Source: CAYZWU01 sp964482235 (GTDB lineage: Bacteria > Planctomycetota > B15-G4 > CAYZWU01). From it: a DNA stretch of 64,000 nt. The translations under genes and the position numbers were made by a program. The DNA lies in assembly GCA_964482235.1 (NCBI GenBank), contig CAYZWU010000011.1, positions 66,795 to 130,794 of the forward strand, in the 5' to 3' direction. Below the pieces are notes generated by a model. That model saw only the letters and a program-made list of their open reading frames with translations, ran no database searches and was not told the DNA's origin. Shown here one piece after another: positions 1 to 9,251 of the stretch; the stretch's first letter is position 1, and each line of letters begins with the position of its first letter.

Positions 1-283
1 CCCTCCTGTAAAGGAAGGCGAAGAGGGGAAGAGCCAGCCCCTCGAAGAGGGACATGCCCAGGAGATTCAGCAGGCAGGTCTCGGAAAGCCACCAGCAGCC
101 GCTGCAGAAGAGCACGATCCCGGCCAGGTAGAAGAGAAGGAAGTTCCTCCACCCCGCCGCGCCGTGAGCCGCCAGCACGAAGGGAACAATGGCGACGAAG
201 CCGACGAAGCCGAGATCGGCGGGAGGAAAGGCGAGGGTGTAGAGGATGATACCTGCCGCGAGAAGCAAAACTGTCCGAATCAA
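1..283 (-). CDS. lnt: Apolipoprotein N-acyltransferase, N-terminal part (cut by window edge)
   Basis: The reverse strand from 283 downwards encodes a hydrophobic N-terminus with an FPPADLGFVGFVAIVPF stretch and, about 40 residues later, a second membrane segment ending CSGCWWL. This spacing and wording are typical of the first two membrane helices of Lnt, the inner-membrane enzyme that adds the third acyl chain to lipoproteins. The start is a TTG at 283, chosen because a GGGGAGG ribosome site lies about six bases upstream. About 94 codons are visible; the nitrilase-like catalytic domain lies beyond the window, so the call rests on the membrane region only. Another polytopic membrane protein cannot be excluded. 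Confidence 0.55.
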   Translation of the reverse strand, partial: MIRTVLLLAAGIILYTLAFPPADLGFVGFVAIVPFVLAAHGAAGWRNFLLFYLAGIVLFCSGCWWLSETCLLNLLGMSLFEGLALPLFAFLYRR

Positions 284-483
284 CGAGGACCTCCCCTGTT
301 GCCCGGCAACGGTCCGGAATCAGAAGCCGAAGAGCCGTGCCATCGGAGGCATGGCTCACGGCAAAGTATGATTAATTTAGCTCTTCAACTCTTCAAAGTT
401 TTATTTTAAAGTTCACGGACTTCAATCAACCATGGGTGCCCATTTCTTCTTACCTGCCCGATCCTTTAATCGGAACAGCTCTG

Positions 484-1887
484 ATGAAAACAAGAACAAC
501 CGCCTTGCTGCTCGCATTGGTTCTGGCCGCAGCCTGCACGGGATGCAAGGAGAAATCCGGGCAGGCCAAGGAGAATGTCGATCCTCCCGAAGTCAAGAAG
601 GAAGAGAAGGAGAAGACCCTAGTGGTCGTCGCTCCGCTGCAGAGGGGGGCGATCAACTCGTACATCGACGTCTCGTCGGACATCGAATCCCTCAATGTGG
701 TGGACATCTATCCCCATCTCGGAGGCCTCAGGATCGAGCAGGTCGCCATGGACGAGGGAGACCTGGTCAATCCGGGAGACCTGCTCGTCAGGCTGGACAA
801 GGAGGAGATCGTCCTCGAGTACGAGCAGGCCAACGCCGAGTTCGAGGAGGCGGAGAAGCAGGCGCTCAAGGCGACCCTGGCCGTCAAGGAGGCGGCCGAG
901 CGGATCAAGGTGGCGGAGATCCAGAAGAAGAAGCTCTACAACGACTTCAAGATCACCGAGTCGATCGCCGAGGACAGCCTCGTCTCGAAGGAGAAGCTGG
1001 CGGCTGACCGACTCACCTGGGAGCAGGCAGACTCCGCTCTGGCTCTCAGGGCGCTGGAGAGGGAGAAGGCGGCCATGGACGCGGAGCTGGCCGTCTCGGC
1101 CAAGGAAAAGGCCCGGATCGCCTTGAAGAACAGCAAGCTCAAGCTGGAACGCACCAAGGTCCGCTCCCCGGTCAAGGGCTACATCTCCTTCCGGGGCGCC
1201 ACGGCCGGCATGACCGTGACCACTTCCACAAGGCTCTGCACGATCGTGGACAGGGAAACGCTTGTCACCTACCTCTATGTTCCCCAGGAAGACCTCTCGC
1301 GGATCAACGCGGGGATGCCGGTCTTCTTCTCCTGCGACGCCATGCCGGACAATAAGTATCAAGGGACCGTCGACCTGGTGAGCCCCGTGGTGGATCCCAC
1401 GAACGGAACGATCAAGATCAGGGTCCGGCTGCCTTCCGATCCCGATGGTGTGCTCCGGCCGGGGATGTTCATCAGCGCCCGGATCCTCATCTCGGCGAAG
1501 AAGGACAAGTTTCTCGCCTCGAGAAAAGCCACATTCTACATGGACGACCGCCTCTGCTTCTTCGCGGTCCGCGACAACAAGGCGATGAGGATCTACTTCG
1601 AGCAGGGCGCCTCCAACAGCGAGGTCGTGGAAATCACGAACCCCCGTATCGAGTCGGGTGACGAGGCCGTGCTCGAGATGGACGTTCCCATCATCATCGT
1701 GGGACAGGACAACCTCAAGGACGGCGACCCGATCGAGATCGTCGAGGACAATCGGTACGGCTCGGCTCCCGAGGAAGAAGAGGAGAAGGGGCCGGACGAC
1801 GCACCCGGCGAAGAGGAAGAGGACACCGAGGCGCCTGACGGCGCTCCAGGCGAAGAAGAGACCGAGGTCAGCAAAGAGGTCAAATGA
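484..1887 (+). CDS. RND efflux periplasmic adaptor (membrane fusion protein)
   Basis: A 467-residue periplasmic adaptor linking an RND pump to an outer-membrane channel. The ATG at 484 is preferred over the in-frame one at 436 because it starts directly with a signal sequence (MKTRTTALLLALVLAAAC), with Cys18 or Cys21 as possible lipidation sites. Residues about 70-110 resemble the biotinyl-lipoyl half (GDLVNPGDLLVRLD), then a long charged alpha-helical hairpin (about 110-225), the second lipoyl half (VRSPVKGYI) and a beta-barrel region. The last 40 residues are an unusual, nearly pure Glu/Asp/Pro/Gly tail. The stop overlaps the pump start by four bases (ATGA), so the two are translationally coupled. 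Substrate cannot be told from sequence. Confidence 0.9.
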   Translation: MKTRTTALLLALVLAAACTGCKEKSGQAKENVDPPEVKKEEKEKTLVVVAPLQRGAINSYIDVSSDIESLNVVDIYPHLGGLRIEQVAMDEGDLVNPGDLLVRLDKEEIVLEYEQANAEFEEAEKQALKATLAVKEAAERIKVAEIQKKKLYNDFKITESIAEDSLVSKEKLAADRLTWEQADSALALRALEREKAAMDAELAVSAKEKARIALKNSKLKLERTKVRSPVKGYISFRGATAGMTVTTSTRLCTIVDRETLVTYLYVPQEDLSRINAGMPVFFSCDAMPDNKYQGTVDLVSPVVDPTNGTIKIRVRLPSDPDGVLRPGMFISARILISAKKDKFLASRKATFYMDDRLCFFAVRDNKAMRIYFEQGASNSEVVEITNPRIESGDEAVLEMDVPIIIVGQDNLKDGDPIEIVEDNRYGSAPEEEEEKGPDDAPGEEEEDTEAPDGAPGEEETEVSKEVK

Positions 1888-4800
1888 CAGGAGCAGCATC
1901 GCCTGACAAGGACCGGAGGTCGTTCTTCGACTTCACCACGAGACGTCCCGTCGCCATCATCATGATGGTTCTGGGGATCTTCACCTTCGGATACATCTCC
2001 CTGGGCAAGCTGCCCGTCAACCTCCTTCCGGACATCGCCTACCCCACCATCACGGTCCGGACCGAGTATCCGGCCGCCGCGCCCGAGGACGTGGAGGAGC
2101 GTGTCTCGCGGCGGGTCCACGAGGCTCTCTCCGTGCTTCCCGACCTGGAGAGGATCTCCTCGGTGTCCAAACCGGGGCTGTCCGACGTCGTGCTCGAGTT
2201 CGCCTGGGATACGAACATCGCCTACGCCACGCAGAACGTGCGCGAGAAGCTCGACCGGACCGAGCTTCCCGACGACGTGGAGACGCCGGTCATCCTCCGG
2301 TACGACCCCACTCTCGATCCCGTGATCCGGGTGGGCGTCTTCGGCGGAGCCGCCGACCTGGCCGAGCTTCGCAAGATCGCCGAGGACGACGTGCAGAGGC
2401 GCCTCGAGACGATCGACGGCGTTGCCGCCGTCAAGGTGCGCGGCGGGCTAGAGGAGGAGATCCGGATCGAGGTCGATGTGAACAAGCTCCGGGAGCTGAA
2501 CATCGGCATCAACACGATCGACAGCCGGCTCGCCGAGGAGAACGTGAACATGGCCGGGGGTACGATCGAGGAAGGCGACACGGAGTACCTGGTCCGCACG
2601 CTGAACCAGTTCCAGAACCTCGACGAGATCAACAACCTCGTGATCCGGCGGGAAGCGGGAAACGCGATCCGACTCGGCGACGTGGCGCGGATCAGCAAGT
2701 CGTTCAAGGAACGGGACGTGATCACCCGCATCAACGGGATGGAGAGCGTGGAGCTCCAGATCTTCAAGGAAGCCGACGCCAACATCGTCTCCGTGGCCGA
2801 GGACGTGAAGAAGTACCTCCTCGGCAGCGCGGCGCAGCGTCAATACGCCGCCGCCCTGGCTTCGGGCACGATCGTTGATCCGGAAAAGCGGCTGAAGGAG
2901 GCGCTCGCCCGGAAGGAGAAGGAAAAGGCGGAAGGCAAGAAGCCTGACAAAAAACCGAAGGAGGAGAAGAAGTCGCCGTCGCGCTCGGGGAGCCGCAGGC
3001 TGGGGCCGGGCGGCCTTGGGGACGATCCCGAGATCAACAAGCTGAGAGGCGAGGTGGTGAAGAAGCTCGCCATGCTCTCCTTCATCGCCGCCGAGCTGCC
3101 CGAGGGCATCGAGGTCCGCGTGCTCTCCGATCAATCGCTCTTCATCAGGAACTCGATCGACGAGGTCAGGACATCGGCTCTTCTCGGCGGGTTCTTCGCC
3201 GTGCTGGTGCTCTACATCTTCCTCCGCAAGTTCGTCTCGACGGCGATCATCGCTCTCTCCATCCCGATCTCCGTGATCGCCACCTTTGCGCCGATGTTCC
3301 TGTGCGGCACATCGCTGAACATCATGTCCCTCGGCGGACTGGCCCTGGGCATCGGCATGCTGGTGGACAACTCGATCATCGTTCTCGAGTCGATCTACCG
3401 CTGCCGCGAGGAGGGGCTCTCCGTGCGGAAGTCGGCGGTGCGCGGCGTCAGCGAGATCGGCGGCGCGGCCACAGCCTCCACCCTGACCACCGTGGCCGTC
3501 TTCTTCCCCATAGTCTTCGTGGAAGGGATCGCCGGACAGATCTTCGGCGACCAGGCCCTGACCGTCGTCTTCTCACTTCTCACCTCGCTGGCCGTGGCCC
3601 TCTTCTTCATCCCGATGCTGGCATCGCGGCAGCTTCCCGAGAAGAAGGAGGGAGAGGAAAGGCGCTTCACCTTCAAGGCCTTCAGGAACTTCAAGCAGGC
3701 GTACCGCGATGCCGTCAAGGCATACCGCGCCCGTCCCTTCCTGCTCAAGATCCTGCTGGCTCCCTTCTTCATCGCCGGCCTGGCCTTGTTTATCCCGATC
3801 CTGTTCCTGCTCCACCAGTCACTGGAGATCTGCGGATTCGTTCTCTTCTATCTCTTCGTGATCGTCTCCCGGACAGCGGTCCTGACAGGATTTGCGCTCT
3901 TCTTCTTCCTGAAGTACCTGCTCTGGCCGCTGACCAAGCTCTACGACCTGGGATTCCGCCTACTCAAGCGGGTCTACCCCCTGAGCCTGCGCTTCATGCT
4001 GACCAGCCGGGCTTGCATGACGCTTCTCTTCGCCGGCGTGGCCGCGCTCTTCTTCTCCGCCTTCCAGCTCTGGGATGGACTGGGGAAGGAGCTCCTGCCC
4101 CAGGTCCACCTGGGCGAGATCACGACGAGCTTCACCCTCTCGGAAAAGACGCGGCTCGAGAAGACGGACAACATCGTCGAGGACGCCCAGAAGAAGGCGC
4201 TCGAGACCGGCCTCGTCGAGTGGGTCTCTTCCACGAGCGGCGTGGCCAGGGATGAGATCGCCGGAGTGGAGGAGGGCGAGCACACGGCCAAGCTCTTCGC
4301 CAGGGTCAAGACGGGACGGGACGTCCGCTCCGACGAGAACGCGGCCAAGGCGGTTCTCAGGGAGGTCTTCTCCAGGTATCCGGAGCTTACCGCACCGCCG
4401 CGGTTCATCCCGCCCACGTTCTTCTCCTTCAAGGCCCCCATCCAGGTGGAGATCAAGGGATCGGATCTGGCGGAGATCTCCCAGGCGGCCCGGGACGTGG
4501 AAGACGTGATGAACAGGATCCCGGGGCTGACGGACGTCAAGTCCACGGTCCACAAGGGCAGGCCCGAGATCATCGTACGCCTGAACAGGGAGAAGCTTTC
4601 CCGCTACGGCCTCGACACGCGTTTCGTGGCCAACAGGATCAGCGGCCTGATCAAGGGCACCGTGCCGACCCTCTTCCAGAGCAACGACCGGAAGGTCGAT
4701 ATCCTGGTCAAGCTCGACGAGAACCTGGTGAAGAACAGCGAGGATCTGGCCGCCCTGACGGTGAACTCCGAGGCGGAAGCGCCCCTTCCCCTGAGCGCGG

Positions 4801-5573
4801 TGGCCGACCTGATCAACAAGGAAGGTCCCGGCGAGATCAGGCGGATCTGGGGCCAGCGGGCCGCCGTGGTGAGCGCGAACCTCAAGGGTTTCGACATGGG
4901 CGCGATCTCGAAGGAGATCGGCCTGCAGGTGGCGCCCATCCGCGAGGACACGGCGCTGAACATCGAGATGGGAGGACAGGGACGCGAGATGGAGACGGCC
5001 CTCGACAGCATGATGCTCGCCTTCTATCTGGCCGTCTTCCTCGTCTACGTCGTCATGGCCTCGCAGTTCGAATCGCTGATCCAGCCGTTCATCATCATCG
5101 TGACGATTCCCCTCGCATTCGTGGGCGTGGTCTTCGCCCTCCACCTCTTCGACATCCCCCTCTCGATCGTGGTCTTCACCGGCGTCATCATGCTGGCGGG
5201 CATCGTGGTGAACAACGCCATCGTGCTGATCGACTACATCAACCAGCTCAGAAGGCGGGGGCTCGACAGGCTCGACGCCGTGGTCGAGGCCTGCACCATC
5301 AGGCTGAGGCCCGTGCTGATGACCATGGCCACCACCGTGCTGGGTCTGTTGCCCCTCACCGGCGTTCTCGGCAGGCTCCCCTTTGCCGACGCGATCCCCT
5401 TCGGCCTCGGCATGGGCGAGGGAGCCGAGATCCGCGCCCCCATGGCCGTGGCCGTGATCTCGGGACTCCTCTTCTCCACGATTCTCACCTTCTACGTGAT
5501 CCCCGCCGTCTACTCGCTCACTGCAGGCGGCCTGGAAGTCCTTCGCAGCCTGATGGCCGGAAAGAGCAAGTAG
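1884..5573 (+). CDS. RND-family efflux transporter, AcrB/HAE1-like, with two insertions
   Basis: An inner-membrane proton-driven exporter of 1,229 residues, longer than the usual 1,020-1,050. It has TM1 after an FDFTTRRPVA start, two periplasmic porter regions, and the TM4 signature GIGMLVDNSIIVLES, where one acidic residue of the AcrB Asp-Asp pair is kept and the other is Asn. The TM10 region reads VVNNAIVLIDYINQLRRRG, so the AcrB lysine is replaced. Two insertions stand out: a Lys/Glu/Ser-rich stretch at about residues 330-385 before TM2, and about 75 mostly hydrophobic residues (about 618-693) between TM6 and TM7, enough for two or three extra helices. It overlaps the adaptor gene by four bases. 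No outer-membrane channel gene is adjacent. Confidence 0.9.
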   Translation: MTGAASPDKDRRSFFDFTTRRPVAIIMMVLGIFTFGYISLGKLPVNLLPDIAYPTITVRTEYPAAAPEDVEERVSRRVHEALSVLPDLERISSVSKPGLSDVVLEFAWDTNIAYATQNVREKLDRTELPDDVETPVILRYDPTLDPVIRVGVFGGAADLAELRKIAEDDVQRRLETIDGVAAVKVRGGLEEEIRIEVDVNKLRELNIGINTIDSRLAEENVNMAGGTIEEGDTEYLVRTLNQFQNLDEINNLVIRREAGNAIRLGDVARISKSFKERDVITRINGMESVELQIFKEADANIVSVAEDVKKYLLGSAAQRQYAAALASGTIVDPEKRLKEALARKEKEKAEGKKPDKKPKEEKKSPSRSGSRRLGPGGLGDDPEINKLRGEVVKKLAMLSFIAAELPEGIEVRVLSDQSLFIRNSIDEVRTSALLGGFFAVLVLYIFLRKFVSTAIIALSIPISVIATFAPMFLCGTSLNIMSLGGLALGIGMLVDNSIIVLESIYRCREEGLSVRKSAVRGVSEIGGAATASTLTTVAVFFPIVFVEGIAGQIFGDQALTVVFSLLTSLAVALFFIPMLASRQLPEKKEGEERRFTFKAFRNFKQAYRDAVKAYRARPFLLKILLAPFFIAGLALFIPILFLLHQSLEICGFVLFYLFVIVSRTAVLTGFALFFFLKYLLWPLTKLYDLGFRLLKRVYPLSLRFMLTSRACMTLLFAGVAALFFSAFQLWDGLGKELLPQVHLGEITTSFTLSEKTRLEKTDNIVEDAQKKALETGLVEWVSSTSGVARDEIAGVEEGEHTAKLFARVKTGRDVRSDENAAKAVLREVFSRYPELTAPPRFIPPTFFSFKAPIQVEIKGSDLAEISQAARDVEDVMNRIPGLTDVKSTVHKGRPEIIVRLNREKLSRYGLDTRFVANRISGLIKGTVPTLFQSNDRKVDILVKLDENLVKNSEDLAALTVNSEAEAPLPLSAVADLINKEGPGEIRRIWGQRAAVVSANLKGFDMGAISKEIGLQVAPIREDTALNIEMGGQGREMETALDSMMLAFYLAVFLVYVVMASQFESLIQPFIIIVTIPLAFVGVVFALHLFDIPLSIVVFTGVIMLAGIVVNNAIVLIDYINQLRRRGLDRLDAVVEACTIRLRPVLMTMATTVLGLLPLTGVLGRLPFADAIPFGLGMGEGAEIRAPMAVAVISGLLFSTILTFYVIPAVYSLTAGGLEVLRSLMAGKSK

Positions 5574-5613
5574 AATCCTCCCATGCAATTCTTCCTGCAC
5601 GCCCTCTTTTTCC

Positions 5614-5640
5614 TTGAACTGCGGGAGAAAGGGATATAAT
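5614..5640 (+). promoter_or_regulatory. Probable sigma70-type promoter of tRNA-Ala
   Basis: TTGAAC at 5614-5619 and a perfect TATAAT at 5635-5640, spaced by 15 bases, which is short. Transcription would start near 5647, about 12 bases before the tRNA. The -10 box and position support it; the spacing is the weak point. Confidence 0.5.
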
Positions 5641-5658
5641 CAGCACTTTGGCATCGAC

Positions 5659-5734
5659 GGGTGGTTAGCTCAGTTGGGAGAGCGCTGCGTTCGCAATGCA
5701 GAGGTCGTGGGTTCGAATCCCATACCATCCACCA
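5659..5734 (+). tRNA. tRNA-Ala, anticodon CGC
   Basis: A 76-base cloverleaf. The acceptor stem GGGTGGT pairs with ACCATCC (one G-T pair), followed by A73 and an encoded CCA. The D-arm begins GCTC, the anticodon arm is CTGCG-TTCGCAA-TGCAG with CGC at 34-36, and the T-arm has the standard loop TTCGAAT closed by GTGGG/CCCAT. CGC reads the GCG alanine codon. It stands alone between the RND pump and the folate genes, with its own promoter and terminator. Confidence 0.97.
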
Positions 5735-5742
5735 AAACATTC

Positions 5743-5770
5743 AAACCCTGCCTCTGGCAGGGTTTTTTTT
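5743..5770 (+). terminator. Rho-independent terminator after tRNA-Ala
   Basis: AAACCCTGCC (5743-5752), loop TCT, then GGCAGGGTTT (5756-5765) running into further T residues. A perfect stem with an uninterrupted T tract starts nine bases after the tRNA end. Confidence 0.9.
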
Positions 5771-5989
5771 CTCCTCCGCAGCTTTGGGAGGAGCTTTGTC
5801 TCGGGGAATCCTGGAAGAGCTTTGACCTGGATGGCGTCCGACGGCGTTGCGAGGCCGATCGGAGGACGATTTTGCGGTTCAGTTCTTTTTGGGCTGGCCC
5901 CTTACAGCGTCTTTGGCTGCTTGGGGAACTATATCTTGTTCTTGTGGGACCATTTCGTCGGATGACTCTTCTTCGATTTATTGTCCGGT

Positions 5990-6598
5990 TCAGGTGGGGA
6001 GTTGCTCGTCCACCTTTTCAAGGATTTTGGATTCCAGGATTTCCACCCTTGAACCTAGATCCCTGCATTCCACCCTTATCCTCGCTACAAAATCCTCTTC
6101 GTCTATGTAGCTCAGGTTGATGATCACGTTATACATCAAGCCCCGGAACGACGAGGCGAAGAAGAGAGCGGCGCAGCCCACGTCGCTGATCAGGTTGCGG
6201 TTCATGCCGGCCAGGCCCGCGTCGAGCACGCCGAGGCCTTCCACGCAGAGCCGGGCGCCCTGCAGCGGGACGCCCAGAGCGCCCTTGCAGGCGCGCTGGA
6301 GAAGCTCCCGCCTTCTGCGCTTCTCCTCAAGAGTCTTCTTCGGAAGAGCCAGGACCTGGCGCATCTTCTCGTAGACCTCGCAGTCGGACTCCACGAGGGG
6401 CAACAGCGCCTCGCGCACCTGACGCAGCTCATCGAGACAGGCCGCCGCCTTCTCGTCCTTGTCGGAAAAGACGGCGGCCATCTCCCCCATCGACGCTCCC
6501 AGGGCGCCCACCAGGGCGGAGACTGCTCCTCCGCCGGGCGTCGGTTCTCTGGCGGCGCAGGACTCCACGAAATCGACGAGAGCTTCCGTCAGGTACAT
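5990..6598 (-). CDS. fchA: Cyclodeaminase/cyclohydrolase family protein (folate one-carbon enzyme)
   Basis: A 202-residue single-domain member of the formiminotransferase-cyclodeaminase family. The glycine-rich N-terminal motif TPGGGAVSALVGALGA and the later NVIINL segment are characteristic. Stand-alone versions in anaerobes and C1 users act as methenyl-tetrahydrofolate cyclohydrolase, others as formimino-THF cyclodeaminase. The same-strand formate-THF ligase two genes upstream favours the cyclohydrolase role. The start has a GGGAGG site eight bases upstream and lies 14 bases from the preceding stop, so the three genes probably form one operon. The exact reaction is inferred from context. 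Confidence 0.8.
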   Translation of the reverse strand: MYLTEALVDFVESCAAREPTPGGGAVSALVGALGASMGEMAAVFSDKDEKAAACLDELRQVREALLPLVESDCEVYEKMRQVLALPKKTLEEKRRRRELLQRACKGALGVPLQGARLCVEGLGVLDAGLAGMNRNLISDVGCAALFFASSFRGLMYNVIINLSYIDEEDFVARIRVECRDLGSRVEILESKILEKVDEQLPT

Positions 6599-6612
6599 CG
6601 AATCACCCTCCC

Positions 6613-7323
6613 TTAATCACGGGACCAGAGGAAGATACTCACCAACTCCAGGATAGCGTAGATCGCTGAAGCCACGTAAGTCAAGGCGGCAGCGGTGAGA
6701 ACCCGCTTGGCCATGCTGTTTTCCTCTGCCGTGAGGATTCCTGTGCTCCCGAGCAGCTTGAGGGCCCGCGCCGACGCGTTGAACTCCACGGGAAGCGTGA
6801 TGAGCGCGAAGAGAGCGTAGGCGGCAAAGCAGATGAGGAGCGCGTACATCAGGGGCGGAAAGGCGAAGCCACCTAAGAATCCGAGGATGAGGAGCGGCAT
6901 CATCGCCTTCGAGCTGATGGCCGCCACGGGATAGACGGCGTTCCGCGCCTGCAGCCCGAGATAGCCGTCGGCATGCTGCAGGGCGTGGCCCGTCTCGTGG
7001 GCCGCCACACCGAGGGCGGCAACGGACATGGACGAGTGGACTCCCGGCGACAGCCTGAGCACCCGCTTGATCGGGTCGTAGTGATCGCCGAGCCGCCCGC
7101 CCACCTGCTCGATCGGAACGTCGAGCCCCCTGGCGCGCAGCAGGATCCGGGCCACATCGGCGCCGCTGATCCCCGCCCGGGCCGGGACCTTCGAGTACTT
7201 GGCAAAGGTGGTGGACACGGTGTACTGCGCCCAGATCATCAGGATGACCCCCGGCAGCACGACCAGGAAATAGGGATTGAAGAAGAAGGGGAAGAACACC
7301 AGTAAATAATCATACATGAACAT
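6613..7323 (-). CDS. Membrane neutral zinc metallopeptidase, YugP-like
   Basis: A 236-residue integral-membrane protein with an N-terminal hydrophobic segment, a zinc-binding HETGH motif at residues 109-113 and two or three C-terminal hydrophobic segments. This architecture matches the YugP-like zinc peptidase family (Zn_peptidase_2), whose substrates are mostly unknown. The ATG at 7323 is chosen because GGAGG lies five bases upstream; a GTG two codons earlier would overlap that site. It sits between fhs and the cyclodeaminase gene on the same strand although nothing suggests a role in folate metabolism. Confidence 0.85.
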   Translation of the reverse strand: MFMYDYLLVFFPFFFNPYFLVVLPGVILMIWAQYTVSTTFAKYSKVPARAGISGADVARILLRARGLDVPIEQVGGRLGDHYDPIKRVLRLSPGVHSSMSVAALGVAAHETGHALQHADGYLGLQARNAVYPVAAISSKAMMPLLILGFLGGFAFPPLMYALLICFAAYALFALITLPVEFNASARALKLLGSTGILTAEENSMAKRVLTAAALTYVASAIYAILELVSIFLWSRD

Positions 7324-7386
7324 AAACACCTCCGGGCATCTCCAGGAGATACGTTATCGCTCGCAAATCGTTTGAGCCGCCGGCTC

Positions 7387-9099
7387 TCAGAACAGGCCGA
7401 TCACCTCGCCCTTCTCGGTGAGATCCATTTCCATCAGGGCCGGTTTGCCGGTCAGGCCGGGCATCAGCATGATATCGCCGGCCAGCGGCACGATGAATCC
7501 GGCACCCACGGAAACCCGCATATCCTTCACCGTGAAAACATATCCCTCCGGACGGTTCTTGAGCTCCGGATCGTGGGAAAGGGAATACTGAGTCTTGGCC
7601 ATGCAGATCGGCAGGTTCCCGTATCCTCTCTCCGTGAACTTCTCCATCTTGCGGAGCACCTCGTCGTAGAACTTGACGCGTTCCGCGCCGTAGATGCGAG
7701 TCGCCAGGGTCTCGACCTTCTGCCTGATCGGAAGGTCGAGGGGATAGAGGTGCCTGAACTGCGCCTTGCTCTCCCGGTCATCCCCACCTTCCACGGCCCG
7801 GAGCACGGCCTCGGCGAAAGCCTCGCCGCCGGCGCCGCCCTGGGCGTGGACATCGCTGACAACGGCCTCCTCGGCTCCCAGGGAAAGAGCCGCTTCCCTG
7901 AGGAATTCCACCTCGCTGTCCGTGTCCGTGGGAAACCTGTTGACGGCGACCACGACCGGCACGCCGTGGAGGTGGACGATCTCGATCATCCTGGCCAGGT
8001 TCGGAAGGCCCTTCTCCAGCAGGCCGATATCCTCGCTCTGCAGGGCCGGATCGAGGGGCACGCCCGGCTTGACGGTGATCCCGCCGCCGTGGACCTTGAG
8101 AGCCCTCGTCGTCACGACCACCACCGCGGCATCGGGCGTCCTGCCGCTGACCCGGCACTTGATGTTGAAAAATTTCTCCGCCCCCATGTCCGCTCCGAAC
8201 CCGCCTTCCGTGATCACGTAGTCCGCGATCCGCAGAGCGATCTCGTCGGCGATGACGCTCGAGTTTCCGTGGGCGATGTTGGCGAAAGGCCCGGTATGGA
8301 TCAGGGCGCCCGTCCCCTCGATCGTCTGCATCAAGGTCGGCTGCAGCGCATGCTTGAGAATCACGGCCATGGCACCCGCCGTGCCGAGGCGCTCGGCATC
8401 GACGATCTCGCTCTTCCGGCTCAGCCCGACGACGATGCGTCCCAGCCTCCGGCGCATATCGGCGTACCCGGTGGAAAGCCCCAGGATGGCCATCACCTCC
8501 GACGCGGCGACGATGTCGAAGCCCGTCTCGCGGGGCACCCCGTTCTTCCTGCCGCCGCACCCCGTGACAACGCTGCGCAGCGCCCGGTCGTTGATATCCA
8601 CCACTCGCCTGATCCGGACGGAGAAGGGATTGATGTCGTGGGGATTCTTGAGAAGGATCGATGTGTCCGCGTGAGCGGCCAGCAGGTTGTTCGCCGCGGC
8701 GACGGCGTGGAAGTCGCCCGTGAGGTGGAGGTTGAAGTCCTCCATCGGCACCACCTGGCTGTGTCCCCCTCCGGCGGCGCCGCCCTTGAGGCCGAACACG
8801 GGCCCCATGGACGGCTGGCGCAGCGTGCAGACCGTCTTCTTGCCCAGCCTGTTCATTCCCAGGGAGAGGCCGATGGTGCTCAGCGTCTTCCCCTCGCCCA
8901 GGGGGGTGGGCGTCACGGCTGTCATGAGGATGTATTTTCCGGTTTTCCGGTCGGCCAGCCGCTCGAGGATCCCGAGGTTCACCTTGGCCTTGTAGCGGCC
9001 GTAGAGCTCCAGTTCCTGGTCGACGATGCCCAGCTTTCCGGCGATCTCGTTGATCGGTTTCAGCCTTGCCTGGCGGGCGATTTCGAGGTCGGTCTTCAC
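7387..9099 (-). CDS. fhs: Formate--tetrahydrofolate ligase
   Basis: Catalyses ATP-dependent formation of 10-formyl-THF from formate, in the cytosol. The sequence has the family P-loop (TPTPLGEGKT), the DINPFSVR and GFGADMGAEKF blocks, and the expected C-terminal region. I place the start at GTG 9099 (VKTDLEIARQ), which follows a GGAGG site by nine bases and matches where the family usually begins, giving 570 residues. An ATG at 9117 would put that ribosome site inside the gene, and longer openings add sequence unlike the family. It leads a three-gene minus operon. A TATAAT-like box on the reverse strand at about 9175-9180 could serve it. Confidence 0.95.
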   Translation of the reverse strand: MKTDLEIARQARLKPINEIAGKLGIVDQELELYGRYKAKVNLGILERLADRKTGKYILMTAVTPTPLGEGKTLSTIGLSLGMNRLGKKTVCTLRQPSMGPVFGLKGGAAGGGHSQVVPMEDFNLHLTGDFHAVAAANNLLAAHADTSILLKNPHDINPFSVRIRRVVDINDRALRSVVTGCGGRKNGVPRETGFDIVAASEVMAILGLSTGYADMRRRLGRIVVGLSRKSEIVDAERLGTAGAMAVILKHALQPTLMQTIEGTGALIHTGPFANIAHGNSSVIADEIALRIADYVITEGGFGADMGAEKFFNIKCRVSGRTPDAAVVVVTTRALKVHGGGITVKPGVPLDPALQSEDIGLLEKGLPNLARMIEIVHLHGVPVVVAVNRFPTDTDSEVEFLREAALSLGAEEAVVSDVHAQGGAGGEAFAEAVLRAVEGGDDRESKAQFRHLYPLDLPIRQKVETLATRIYGAERVKFYDEVLRKMEKFTERGYGNLPICMAKTQYSLSHDPELKNRPEGYVFTVKDMRVSVGAGFIVPLAGDIMLMPGLTGKPALMEMDLTEKGEVIGLF

Positions 9100-9251
9100 G
9101 TGAGTCGTCCTCCGCATTTCGGAAGCAATGTAAAAGACTCCCTTAAAACCACTATTCCTGGCCGGGATCAAGAATTATAGAGTCATTCGTGCACTTTATG
9201 CTAAATAATGGGAAGTGATTTTCGATGGTTTGAAAAAATGGAGTAACGGCA

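Noticed and set aside
164..409. 81-codon open frame before the adaptor gene
   Set aside because: It overlaps the lnt start on the other strand and has a composition typical of non-coding frames; no start signal or domain.
3960..5600. 546-codon open frame on the minus strand across the RND pump
   Set aside because: His/Asp/Glu-rich shadow of the pump gene without any domain.
7372..9180. Long open frame on the plus strand across fhs
   Set aside because: It is antisense to a clear formate-THF ligase gene; the open frame results from the high GC content and has no recognisable domain.
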